Source: Bradyrhizobium rifense (GTDB lineage: Bacteria > Pseudomonadota > Alphaproteobacteria > Rhizobiales > Xanthobacteraceae). From it: 38,979 nt of DNA. Below, piece by piece: positions 23,634 to 31,385 of the stretch. Location: positions 1 through 38,979 of the forward strand of contig NZ_VSSS01000094.1 of assembly GCF_008123425.1 (NCBI RefSeq), written 5' to 3'. The stretch's first letter is position 1. Each line of letters starts with the position of its first letter. The translations under genes and the position numbers were made by a program. The notes beneath the pieces were generated by a model, which was not told where the DNA came from, did no database searches, and worked only from the letters and a program-made list of their open reading frames with translations.

Positions 23634-25634
23634 GTGTCCTTTCCGGCCCTGACCCCGCCGCTCGCCCGTGCCTTGGCTGAGCGCAATTACGATTCACCGA
23701 CCCCCGTTCAGCTCGCCGTGCTCGGCGAGGATGCGGTCGACCGCGACCTCCTGGTGTCGGCCCAGACCGGTTCGGGCAAGACCGTCGCGTACGGCTTGGC
23801 CATGGCCAAGGATTTGCTCGATGGTGCCGAGCGGTTCGAGCAGGCCGCCGCACCTTTGGCCCTGATCGTCGCACCGACCCGCGAGCTCGCCTTGCAGGTC
23901 CAGCGCGAGCTCACATGGCTCTATGAGCACGCGCGGGCGCGCGTCGTCTCCTGCGTCGGCGGCATGGACCCGCGCCGCGAGCAGCGCGAGTTGGCCGCCG
24001 GCGCGCACATCGTCGTCGGCACGCCAGGCCGCTTGTGCGATCATCTGCGGCGCAACCGCCTCGACATCTCGGAATTGAAGGTCGTCGTCCTCGATGAGGC
24101 CGACGAGATGCTCAATCTCGGTTTTCGCGAGGACATGGAGTTCATCCTCAAGACCACTCCGGACACGCGCCGCACCTTGTTGTTCTCGGCGACGTTTCCG
24201 CGCGGCATCGTGGCGCTGGCGAAGCAGTATCAGCAGCAGGCGTTTCGGATCGAGGTCGCCGGCGACGAAGGCGGTCACGCCGATATCGAATACCGCGCCA
24301 TCCGGGTCGCTCCCGGCGATGTCGAGCATGCGGTCGTCAATGTGCTGCGCTTCTACGAGTCGCCGAGCGCACTGGTGTTCTGCAACACGCGCGATGCGGT
24401 CAGGCATTTGCAGGCGGCGCTGCTGGAGCGCGGTTTCTCGGTGGTCGCTCTCTCCGGTGAGTTGACGCAGAACGAACGCACCCAGGCGCTCCAGTCGCTC
24501 CGGGACGGGCGCGCCCGCATTTGCGTCGCGACCGACGTTGCCGCCCGCGGCATCGACCTGCCGAGCCTCGACCTGGTGATTCACGCGGACCTGCCGAACG
24601 ATCCCGAGGTGATGCAGCATCGCTCGGGCCGCACCGGGCGCGCGGGCCGGAAGGGCGTCAGCGTCTTGCTGGTGCCGCCCGTGCGACGGCGGCGGGCCGA
24701 GGTGTTGTTGAATTTGTCCGGCATCGAGGCGAACTGGGGCACGGCGCCGCAGGCGGATGAGATTCGCAAGCTCGACCATGAGCGCATGAAGGACGTGTTG
24801 TTCACCGAGGAGACGTCCGCCGACGATGTCGAGCTGGCGAAGGCCTTGCTGGCCGAGCGATCGGCCGAGGACATCGCCGCAGCGCTCGCGCGGCTCTATC
24901 GCGCGCGGCTGCCGTCGCCGGAAGACATTCTCGATCCCGGCGAGGCGCGTGGTCGGCCGCGTGACGATCGCGGCCGCGACGATCGGACATCGCGCGGAGA
25001 TCGCGCTCCGCGCGGCGATGACCGCTCCGAGCGGCCCCGACCCAAATCCGGGAAATCGTCGCCGAAGCATGGCATGACAGAAGCCACCGTATGGTTCCGG
25101 GCCAACATCGGACGACGAAAGAACGCGGAAGCGCGCTGGCTGTTGCCGATGATTTGCCGTCGCGGTGGCATCGACAAGGGCGACATCGGCGCCATCAAGA
25201 TCCTGGACACCACGACCGAGTTCGAAATTTCCGAGCGGGTTGCGGAATCCTTCGCTGCCAAGATCAAGCGTCCGGACAAGGAAGACAATATCCGCCTCGA
25301 GCCGATGACCGGTGCGCCGCAAGCGCCGGCGGAGAAGCGCTCACGCGCTCCGAAACGCGATGAAGGTGACGACGATCATGCTGCCCGCCGCGGCGACAAT
25401 CCGTGGAACGCGAACGGGCCGAAGCAGAACGACAGGCCGCGAGGAAAGCCGGAAGCCAGGCACCAAGGCAAGCCGAACGCCAAACCTCACGAAGGTGGCA
25501 AATTCGGCAAGCCGGCGTTTGGGAAGAAAGACAAGACATTCGGCAACAAATCCGGTGACGCCAAATATGCGCCGTCGGTCACCGAATGGCCGGGTTCTTC
25601 CGCGAAGAAGGGCAAGAAGAAGAACCGCAGCTGA
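23634..25634 (+). CDS. DEAD-box RNA helicase with DbpA-like C-terminal domain
   Basis: The 666-residue helicase has a Q motif (YDSPTPVQ, about 20-26), motif I AQTGSGKT (43-50), Ia PTRELALQV, Ib TPGRL, II DEAD (154-157), III SAT (185-187), V ARGID (304-308) and VI HRSGRTGRAGRKG (329-341). A linker at about 440-475 is dominated by Arg-Asp-Gly (RGRDDRTSRGDRAPRGDDRS). A DbpA-like RNA-binding domain follows (about 482-557), then a Lys/Asn/Gly-rich basic tail. It probably remodels structured RNA (ribosome assembly or mRNA decay). The GTG start at 23634 has a weak ribosome site; no better start is in frame. Confidence 0.94.
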   Translation: MSFPALTPPLARALAERNYDSPTPVQLAVLGEDAVDRDLLVSAQTGSGKTVAYGLAMAKDLLDGAERFEQAAAPLALIVAPTRELALQVQRELTWLYEHARARVVSCVGGMDPRREQRELAAGAHIVVGTPGRLCDHLRRNRLDISELKVVVLDEADEMLNLGFREDMEFILKTTPDTRRTLLFSATFPRGIVALAKQYQQQAFRIEVAGDEGGHADIEYRAIRVAPGDVEHAVVNVLRFYESPSALVFCNTRDAVRHLQAALLERGFSVVALSGELTQNERTQALQSLRDGRARICVATDVAARGIDLPSLDLVIHADLPNDPEVMQHRSGRTGRAGRKGVSVLLVPPVRRRRAEVLLNLSGIEANWGTAPQADEIRKLDHERMKDVLFTEETSADDVELAKALLAERSAEDIAAALARLYRARLPSPEDILDPGEARGRPRDDRGRDDRTSRGDRAPRGDDRSERPRPKSGKSSPKHGMTEATVWFRANIGRRKNAEARWLLPMICRRGGIDKGDIGAIKILDTTTEFEISERVAESFAAKIKRPDKEDNIRLEPMTGAPQAPAEKRSRAPKRDEGDDDHAARRGDNPWNANGPKQNDRPRGKPEARHQGKPNAKPHEGGKFGKPAFGKKDKTFGNKSGDAKYAPSVTEWPGSSAKKGKKKNRS

Positions 25635-25674
25635 ACTGCCGCGCCAGTTAACGCAGACCGCGCGGGGAAGGGGA

Positions 25675-26178
25675 CTATTCGCCGAGCCCGCGCAGCATGT
25701 AGGTCGCGCTCGCGCCGTAGGACAAAAGTTTGTCGCGCAGCGCAGCATCCGGTACGACACCTTGGAAGCCGAGACGCTCCCACAGCGGTCGCGTGCCGTA
25801 GACCGAGACCAGCGCAAGCGTTGTGATGCCTGATGATCGCGCGAGCTCTTCGATCTCTGTGACATAAGCGCGCGCCACGCCGCCGCGGAAGTCGGGCAGC
25901 ACGGCGACATCGTGCAGATAGAGACAATCTGCAGCATCGGGCAATCGGTCGAGGAACCCGTCGAGCTGTGGAATCTGTTGCTGTATCCAGGGATGCGCGA
26001 GGCCGTAGCCTGCGATCTCGTGGCCTGCAGTGAGCACGCAACAGCCGTCCGGATAAAGCCGCATCTTTTCTGCGAATACTTCCGGACGCTCGGGGAGATC
26101 AGGATGAATTCGCGCCGCGATCGCGCTGATTGCGGCGAGGTCTCCGGCGTGCGCGCGCCGCCAATGTGGCTTGCTCAT
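25675..26178 (-). CDS. GNAT-family acetyltransferase
   Basis: The 167-residue protein has the GNAT layout: the acceptor side (WRRAHAGDLAAISAIAARIHPDLPERPEVF), then motif A around residues 88-115 (YLHDVAVLPDFRGGVARAYVTEI) and motif B (VSVYGTRPLWERLGF). The phosphate-binding loop RGGVA is one residue shorter than the usual Q/RxxGxG/A (compare RGRGIG), so acetyl-CoA binding may be altered. The substrate is unknown. It is divergent from the YxFxxD-repeat gene and convergent with the helicase. Confidence 0.85.
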   Translation of the reverse strand: MSKPHWRRAHAGDLAAISAIAARIHPDLPERPEVFAEKMRLYPDGCCVLTAGHEIAGYGLAHPWIQQQIPQLDGFLDRLPDAADCLYLHDVAVLPDFRGGVARAYVTEIEELARSSGITTLALVSVYGTRPLWERLGFQGVVPDAALRDKLLSYGASATYMLRGLGE

Positions 26179-26321
26179 CTCGACTGTTCCGTCTCAACCA
26201 TCGCAATTTATTCCGCGGCGCCGATGTGCGCAGCCAAAAATATCTTTGCGCCATTTTGAGGAATACCGCGCGCGATGCGGCGTCCTACCTCGTGCAAGCC
26301 AATTGCATGACAGGAGACACC

Positions 26322-26711
26322 ATGACGACATCCTCGATCCGCCTCGCGCTCGCGCTCGCAGCAACACTCGCGCTCGCCTCGGCTGCATTCGCGGCGCCGC
26401 CGACCAAGACCGGCAAGACCGACAAGGGCAGCGTGCTCACCGACGCCAAGGGCATGTCGCTCTACACGTTCGACAAGGACATGGACGGCAAGTCGGCCTG
26501 CAACGGCCCGTGTGCGACAAACTGGCCGGCGCTGAAAGCCGAGGCCAGCGATGCGGCCGGCGACGGCTACACCGTCATCACCCGCGACGACGGCTCCAAG
26601 CAGTGGGCCCACAAGGGCAAGCCTCTCTACACTTTCGCCAAGGACACCAAGCCCGGCGACATCACCGGTGACGGCTTTCTGAACGGTGCCTGGCATCTGG
26701 CGATGCCGTAA
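26322..26711 (+). CDS. Secreted YxFxxD-repeat protein (Lipoprotein_15-like)
   Basis: This 129-residue exported protein has a Sec signal peptide (cleavage about AAFA-APP) and two repeats of the secreted YxFxxD type. The first, SLYTFDKDMDGKSACNGPC, has a cysteine pair and is followed by NWPAL; the second is PLYTFAKDTKPGDITG. There is no lipobox cysteine, so it is likely soluble and periplasmic. The function of the family is unknown. GGAG before the ATG supports 26322; the in-frame ATG at 26307 and the longer frame to 26130 are less likely. Confidence 0.85.
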   Translation: MTTSSIRLALALAATLALASAAFAAPPTKTGKTDKGSVLTDAKGMSLYTFDKDMDGKSACNGPCATNWPALKAEASDAAGDGYTVITRDDGSKQWAHKGKPLYTFAKDTKPGDITGDGFLNGAWHLAMP

Positions 26712-26772
26712 GCGATCTCGAAGATGCGCGGGGCGGGCGGCGCCATGCCAGCCTGTCCTCGCATCGCGCGCT

Positions 26773-27198
26773 TTACGCAGGCGGAGCCGGTATCAGGCCA
26801 AAGCGTAGCATCGTCGCTTTCATCTGGACTGGATCGGGCGCGCCGGACGACAGCAGCGTCGCCATCTCCGTGAAATATTGCGGGCCCAGCACGCCGGGGC
26901 TCAAGATGCACAGGCATGTCGCCGGCCCGGTCGAACGGTTGGTAAAGCCGTGCACGATGCCGCGCTTGATGAAGACCGATTCTCCGGGGGCAAGGTCGCT
27001 CTGCTTGCCGTCGATCGTCCAGGTCGAGACACCGGACAGCCCGTAGATCGTTTCGTCCCAGCGGTCGTGATAGTGCGGGATCGGCATCCGCGCATTCGGC
27101 TGCAGCGTCATTTCGAAGATGTCGACGCTGCCGCCGGTGTCATCCTTGGTGTGCAGGAAGCGGAGCTGAAGCGTGCCGAAATTGATGATGTCGGACAT
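26773..27198 (-). CDS. Cupin-domain protein (HxH metal site)
   Basis: The 141-residue cupin has motif 1 PHYHDRWDETIYGLSG, with the HxH and later Glu needed for a metal site, and motif 2 LAPGESVFIKRGIVHGFTN with its own His. It may be a metal-dependent isomerase or oxygenase relative. The start at 27198 is preferred over 27279. It is convergent with the secreted repeat protein and unrelated in sequence to the cupin at 21934. Confidence 0.85.
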   Translation of the reverse strand: MSDIINFGTLQLRFLHTKDDTGGSVDIFEMTLQPNARMPIPHYHDRWDETIYGLSGVSTWTIDGKQSDLAPGESVFIKRGIVHGFTNRSTGPATCLCILSPGVLGPQYFTEMATLLSSGAPDPVQMKATMLRFGLIPAPPA

Positions 27199-27596
27199 GG
27201 CTGGGTCATCCTGGTGAGAGGTCGCATCGAGGTCGCGGTGCCCGCTCACATCGAAACGAAAGTTACCGCAGTCCCTCATACACTATCAGCCCGCGCTCGC
27301 CAGTGCTGATCTTAAGTTGGCGCATGCAATGGCAGCAACTTCAAAGACGCAAAATGTCTGCCTGCGCTACTGCGTCGCACGAATCCAATAAAATCAAATT
27401 GAGAGTCCGAAAGCGAACCGAAGCATCGACTTTCGTCGGCCATAGTTGGCTCCGGCAGGGGGCGAGAGCGGCATATCCGCAGCAGCATCCCACCATCGTG
27501 AGAGTAGGGGCACTGGTGTCCCGGTGCAGCACGCATCTGGACGCGTCGGGGAGTCTTCAATCCATTATCTAGTTTCGCTTGAAAGGATGAAAGCCC
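27199..27596. other. Intergenic region with decayed gene tail
   Basis: This 398-base gap between the cupin and phasin genes contains a remnant of a PAS_5-type gene at 27263-27341 (separate entry) and probably the cupin and phasin promoters. The part from about 27345 to 27590 shows no supported coding frame; a long minus-strand frame through it overlaps the phasin antisense and is not real. Confidence 0.5.
27263..27341 (-). pseudogene. Decayed 3' tail of a PAS_5-type gene
   Basis: On the minus strand the last 19 codons read as RQLKISTGERGLIVYEGLR then stop, and a frame-shifted KLLP sits just upstream. The intact gene at 29382-29936 ends KLLPRAIRKLQIARGLMVYEGLR then stop. The shared KLLP and RGL-VYEGLR, and 24 of 26 identical bases around TCATACAC(C/T)ATCAGCCCGCG, show common origin. 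The rest of the gene is absent. It sits directly upstream of the cupin gene. Confidence 0.65.
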
Positions 27597-28082
27597 GTGA
27601 GTGATGTCAATGTGAAAGCCGAGACGAATGCCGCTCCGCTGAATGGGACGGCGAACGGAAATACAAAGCTCAAGTTCGACGTGCCGTTTTTCAACATCCA
27701 GGCGATGTTCGGCGATCTCACCGCGCCGGCGACCGCACGGGCCAAGGCAAATTTCGAGCAGATGAAGGCGACTTCCGAGGAGATCACCGCAGCTCTCTGC
27801 GACGCCTGTTCGACCAATGCCAGTCATGCCGCCGACTACGGCACCAAGGTCATCGAAATATCCAGGACCAATACCAGCTCTGCGCTGGAATTTTTCTCCC
27901 AGCTTGCGGATGCGAGGTCGTTTGCGGACCTCATGACCCTCTCCACCGCCCACGGTCGCAAGACCTTTGAAGCGGCTTCCGCCCAGAATCGGGAGCTTTG
28001 GGATCTGGCCCAGAAGGTCGCGACCGAGACGGCCGAACCGATCAAGAACAGCTTTAACAGGGTTCTGCACAGGGCTGCTTGA
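27597..28082 (+). CDS. Phasin family protein
   Basis: The 161-residue alpha-helical protein has the phasin pattern: an N-terminal flexible part (KAETNAAPLNGTANGNTKL), then long amphipathic helices (TARAKANFEQMKATSEEITAALCDACS, TKVIEISRTNTSSALEFFSQLADARSFADLM) that coat polyhydroxybutyrate granules and regulate their number. It starts with GTG, preceded by AAGGATG. It is followed by a strong hairpin at 28109-28147. Confidence 0.85.
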   Translation: MSDVNVKAETNAAPLNGTANGNTKLKFDVPFFNIQAMFGDLTAPATARAKANFEQMKATSEEITAALCDACSTNASHAADYGTKVIEISRTNTSSALEFFSQLADARSFADLMTLSTAHGRKTFEAASAQNRELWDLAQKVATETAEPIKNSFNRVLHRAA

Positions 28083-28108
28083 ATCGAAGCAACCGGCCAC
28101 GTGGATCG

Positions 28109-28147
28109 GCTGGACGAGCGTCTTCGCCAGAAGAGACGCCGTCCAGC
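28109..28147 (+). terminator. Long perfect hairpin after the phasin gene
   Basis: GCTGGACG + A + GCGTCT pairs with AGACGC + CGTCCAGC: an 8-bp stem, one bulged A, a 6-bp inner stem and a 10-base loop, with no mismatches. It begins 27 bases after the phasin stop. There is no T-run, so it may be a 3' stabiliser or Rho-dependent end rather than a classical terminator, or a leader structure for the gene at 28200. Confidence 0.5.
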
Positions 28148-28199
28148 GGGGGACGGCCAACCTCGCCGCGAGGTGATGCCGAGCTGGAGGGAAACCAAG

Positions 28200-28427
28200 A
28201 TGGGTATGGTGATGATCAATTGCCCGGAAACGGGGAGCGCAATTCCGACAGGCATCGAGATGGATGGCGAAAGATTTCGCTCCAGTACGGTGTTCTTTTC
28301 GCGCACCTATTGCCGGATGTGCGCGGCGACGCATGAGTGGTTCGCCCGAGAGGCCTGGGTCTATGAAACGGTCTTGGCGAACGGGAAATCCGGGGGCGGG
28401 CAGCCATTCCGCGCCGGTGCGGCGTGA
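28200..28427 (+). CDS. Small zinc-ribbon-like protein
   Basis: The 75-residue protein reads MGMVMINCPETGSAIPTGIE, then FSRTYCRMCAATHEWFAREAWVYE. One cysteine in CPETG and a CxxC with a following histidine suggest a small zinc ribbon. Similar short proteins occur in Bradyrhizobium with no assigned function. The ATG at 28200 is favoured by the conserved start; the longer frame to 28101 would translate the hairpin. Its last 67 bases overlap the 3' end of the convergent Crp/Fnr gene, so both proteins are read from the same DNA here. Confidence 0.72.
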   Translation: MGMVMINCPETGSAIPTGIEMDGERFRSSTVFFSRTYCRMCAATHEWFAREAWVYETVLANGKSGGGQPFRAGAA

Positions 28428-29152
28428 AGGAGCCTTAACGCATCCTGCGACACGATCCGATCGATCCTTCGGCTCATCACCTTGTAGCATTCGCAAGCGA
28501 CGACCTCGAGCCGTTGCCTGTCGATTTCGAGCTGTCCGCGCCGATTGGATTTGATGGCCCTTGATGTACGAAGTGCGCTCACGACGTGCGTGACCGTGGT
28601 GCGCCGAACGCCGAGCAATTCCGACAGCGTCTCCTGGGTCAAGGGCAGCACGTCACCGCCGTCCGTCCGGTCGTGAATGTGAAGCAGCCAGCGAGCGAGG
28701 CGCGCTTCGACGGAATGCAGCGCGTTGCAGGCCGCGACGTGCAGGAATTGCGTCATCATCGCCCTGGTGACAATCTGAATCGCGCTTGCGATGACCGGAC
28801 TGCGTTCGAGCACAGCTTGGAATCGCGCGGGCGAGATCTGGAGTGCGGTCCCGGCCACGCGGACAACCGCTGTCAGGGGGGATCGGACCGGACCGAGCGC
28901 CGTCATGAGTCCGACGACACCGTCGTTGCCGATCACCGCGGTTGCGGCCGTCTGTCCGTTCGGCAACTCCATGATGAGGGCGATCGCGCCGCTGCAGGGG
29001 AAGTAGAGGTGTTCGACCCGGTCGCCCGATTGAACGAGGACCGCGTCGTGCTCGATCGGTACTTTTCGCAAATGCGGTGCAAGCAAAGCGAAGTCGGCCG
29101 GCGGTAACGCAGCTAGCAGGCGGTTACCAACTCTGGTCGCGTGCTCCATCAC
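28361..29152 (-). CDS. Crp/Fnr-family transcriptional regulator
   Basis: The 263-residue protein has an N-terminal cyclic nucleotide-binding fold (about 15-130, with LVQSGDRVEHLYFPCSGAI and RVAGTALQISPARF), a dimer helix, and a Crp-type helix-turn-helix (about 180-235, with TQETLSELLGVRRTTVTHVVSAL). The FNR-type N-terminal cysteine cluster is absent, so it is not a classic oxygen sensor. The ligand is unknown. Start MM at 29152 or 29149. It is divergent from the PAS_5 gene region and convergent, with a 67-base overlap, with the zinc-ribbon gene. Confidence 0.9.
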   Translation of the reverse strand: MMEHATRVGNRLLAALPPADFALLAPHLRKVPIEHDAVLVQSGDRVEHLYFPCSGAIALIMELPNGQTAATAVIGNDGVVGLMTALGPVRSPLTAVVRVAGTALQISPARFQAVLERSPVIASAIQIVTRAMMTQFLHVAACNALHSVEARLARWLLHIHDRTDGGDVLPLTQETLSELLGVRRTTVTHVVSALRTSRAIKSNRRGQLEIDRQRLEVVACECYKVMSRRIDRIVSQDALRLLHAAPARNGCPPPDFPFAKTVS

Positions 29153-29381
29153 GGGAATCGCCCCTCGACGGACGCTCGGCGGCGAGCAAACGCATTGTCA
29201 CCGACCGAGCCGCGTTGCCGCGCACTCGCTTGGCACGGCAAAAGGACAAACGTTCTTCAACAGGTAAGGTTCCAATGATGGATCGCAAGCCTGCCGACCG
29301 ACGCGGTCTGCCGTCCGACTCGCAGGATGAACACTGGGTCGGCCGTTCGCAAAAACTGCGCGCCCGACACGAGGGGCGCCC

Positions 29382-29936
29382 CTACCGCAGCCCCTCATAC
29401 ACCATCAGCCCGCGTGCGATCTGCAATTTTCGGATGGCGCGCGGCAGCAGCTTCTCCGGCTGGTGCAGATAGCGCCAGGAGGTGACGGTAAACGGGCCGA
29501 GCGCGCCGCATTCGTCGTCGAACGGCGCAAGCACGCCGGTCACGCTCACCGGCGTGTGCGGGCGGGCGTTGAAGGGCAGCAGCAGCAGCTCGAGATGGGC
29601 CTTGCTGCCGTCCTCGCGCGTGGCCGTGATACCGGCGATGGCGCCGAGCGTCTCGTCGGCGACGATGGCTGCGATCTCTTCGATCTCGCGGCGGCTGGCT
29701 TCAGTGAACATCGCCGTAAAGCTCTGGTCCTTGAGATCGCAGCCCGCGAGCGCACAGACGCGGGTGCCGGCGACGCGGAAGGGAAAGCCGGTTTCCGGCT
29801 CGCAGGACAGGACGAAGATGTCGCCGAGCAGCTCGCGTACGGCGGCCGGGTCGATATCGGCCCGATCAGGCGCTCGCGCGCTGCCGCGCTTCTTGTCCCA
29901 ATACGCGAAGAACGCGCGGCTCGACGGATGTTTCAT
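29382..29936 (-). CDS. PAS_5-type sensory/regulatory protein
   Basis: The 184-residue single PAS-like protein reads AFFAYWDKKRGSARAPDRADIDPAAV, LLGDIFVLSCEPETGFPFRVAGTRVCALAGCDLKDQSF and ends KLLPRAIRKLQIARGLMVYEGLR. This is the PAS_5 family common in alphaproteobacteria and linked to growth-phase or c-di-GMP-related signalling in some members; I infer only the family here. The start at 29936 is preferred. A perfect CtrA site and a GGGACA-N4-TGTCCC dyad are upstream. The tail of a second, decayed copy is at 27263. Confidence 0.85.
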   Translation of the reverse strand: MKHPSSRAFFAYWDKKRGSARAPDRADIDPAAVRELLGDIFVLSCEPETGFPFRVAGTRVCALAGCDLKDQSFTAMFTEASRREIEEIAAIVADETLGAIAGITATREDGSKAHLELLLLPFNARPHTPVSVTGVLAPFDDECGALGPFTVTSWRYLHQPEKLLPRAIRKLQIARGLMVYEGLR

Positions 29937-29967
29937 GACTGAACGCTTACCCCGGGGCCGCACCAGT

Positions 29968-29983
29968 GGGACAAACCTGTCCC
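29968..29983. promoter_or_regulatory. Perfect GGGACA-N4-TGTCCC inverted repeat
   Basis: GGGACA (29968-29973), AACC, TGTCCC (29978-29983) is a perfect 6-bp dyad, 32 bases before the PAS_5 start at 29936. It is typical of an operator bound by a dimeric regulator; the regulator is unknown. Confidence 0.45.
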
Positions 29984-30085
29984 GCTTCAGTGCACCTGAG
30001 ATCCCTGTGTTGTTGTGCAGGAGGGGAATTGCAGCGTCCATGCCGCGGGGGCGTTTTTGGCCTCGCGCGGGCAGCCTTTGCGTCG

Positions 30086-30100
30086 TTAACGTTAAATTAA
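30086..30100. promoter_or_regulatory. Candidate CtrA binding site, perfect TTAA-N7-TTAA
   Basis: TTAACGTTAAATTAA is a perfect TTAA-N7-TTAA with an extra internal TTAA. It lies 150 bases upstream of the PAS_5 start and about 290 before the rhomboid start, so either or both genes could be controlled. Confidence 0.6.
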
Positions 30101-30389
30101 CTATGCGCTTTGCCCCGACCGCGCGCCTGCTATGGTGATCGCGGTCGCAAGCCGCGCCGCTTTCTTCCAGGTTCTCGGCGAGGTCTGTACACGGGCGTCA
30201 AACAGTTTGGTCACTGGCCGCGGGGAGGGGTGGGGATACTCCTTGTTCCTCTGCAGTGCCGGCAAGATCGACACGGACAGGCGGGGCTTTCCCAGGGCCC
30301 TGCCTTTTCCTTTTGTGCACTTGCGCAAGGCTGGTAAAGGCGACTATCTCCAATCTGCTGCTTCGATCGCGCCTGAAAGCGAAACCGCC

Positions 30390-31199
30390 TTGGATTCCCC
30401 GCCACAACCACCGTCAGACCAGCCGGTCGTCGTCGAAGAGGCCCCACGCGAGCCGATCCTGACGCTGCCGTTGCCGCTGACGGCCTATGTCGTCCTGTTG
30501 GCGGTGATCCATCTGCGGGTGCTGCTGCCGCCGGAGCTGGAGAACTGGACCATCGACGTCTTCGGCTTCATCCCGAAGCGCTACGATTCCTCGCTGGTCA
30601 ATTTGCAATTCGAGGGCGGCGCCGGTGCCAAGGTCTGGACCTTCGTCACCTATTCGCTGCTGCATGCCAATCTCACCCATCTCGCCTTCAACGTGCTGTG
30701 GCTGCTGCCGTTCGGCAGCGCGCTGGCGCGGCGCTTTGGCGCGGTGCGCTTCTTCGTGTTCCTGGCGGTGACGGCCGCGGCCGGCGCGCTTGCCCATCTC
30801 GTCACCCACGAGCACGCGGTGGTGCCGATGATCGGCGCCTCAGCCTCGGTGTCGGGCGCGATGGCGGCCGCAATCCGGTTCGCTTTCGTGCGCGGCAGCT
30901 TCCTGTCGTTCAGCCGTTCGGATGCAGATACCGCCGCAAAGGTTCCCGCTCTGCCGCTGTTGCAGGCTCTGCGCGACCGGCGGATCGTCGGCTTCCTGGG
31001 CGTGTGGTTTGCCCTCAACATCATCTTCGGCGTCGGCGCCATCGGCGTCGAAAGCGACAGTGCGGGCGTCGCCTGGGAGGCGCATATCGGCGGCTTCTTC
31101 GCAGGACTGTTGCTGTTCGCGCTGTTCGATCCCGTGCCGCGCGTGCGAAACGATGATGCTGCGGATGCGTCATCACAGGACATTTCAAACGGTATTTGA
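30390..31199 (+). CDS. Rhomboid-family intramembrane serine protease
   Basis: This 269-residue membrane protein has a Pro-rich N-terminal tail, then about six transmembrane helices. It carries the rhomboid features HANLTHLAFNVLWL (H92, H97, N101), the serine region GASASVSGAMAA (S151) and AHIGGFFAGLLL (H232). The usual GxSG has an alanine (GASA) at its last position. It cleaves transmembrane substrates; none is identified. TTG at 30390 is the best start by family length and the position of DSPPQPP, but the ribosome site is weak and the true start may lie upstream. Confidence 0.82.
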   Translation: MDSPPQPPSDQPVVVEEAPREPILTLPLPLTAYVVLLAVIHLRVLLPPELENWTIDVFGFIPKRYDSSLVNLQFEGGAGAKVWTFVTYSLLHANLTHLAFNVLWLLPFGSALARRFGAVRFFVFLAVTAAAGALAHLVTHEHAVVPMIGASASVSGAMAAAIRFAFVRGSFLSFSRSDADTAAKVPALPLLQALRDRRIVGFLGVWFALNIIFGVGAIGVESDSAGVAWEAHIGGFFAGLLLFALFDPVPRVRNDDAADASSQDISNGI

Positions 31200-31385
31200 G
31201 GCGGCGCTTGCGGCGCGGCCCGAATTCATTCATCATTCCGGGAAGAATGTTCCGAAGCAGCAAGCTCATAGAAGCTGCGCTTCGCAAAGCGCCTGAACGT
31301 GAAACCGGCGCCGAAACTGTTAGTTGAAGACTCGCGAACAAGTCCGGACCGCGCAAAGCGGACGGCTCCGATTCAGGAGGCGACA

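Larger units (their letters stand above)
29937..30389. other. Divergent regulatory region between PAS_5 and rhomboid genes
   Basis: This region holds a perfect CtrA-type site, an inverted repeat and the probable promoters of both flanking genes. The upstream extension of the rhomboid frame (30132-30389) has no family resemblance and the start is placed at 30390. Confidence 0.5.

Noticed and set aside
23694..25322. 542-codon minus-strand frame
   Set aside because: It is antisense to the DEAD-box helicase, with no domain of its own.
27312..28496. 394-codon minus-strand frame across the phasin
   Set aside because: It is antisense to the phasin and zinc-ribbon genes and ends in the decayed PAS_5 tail; the real signal there is the remnant.
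29275..29472. Possible small gene starting MMDRKPADRRGLP
   Set aside because: It has a plausible AAGG site but no family resemblance, and its second half is antisense to the PAS_5 gene. Too weak to list.
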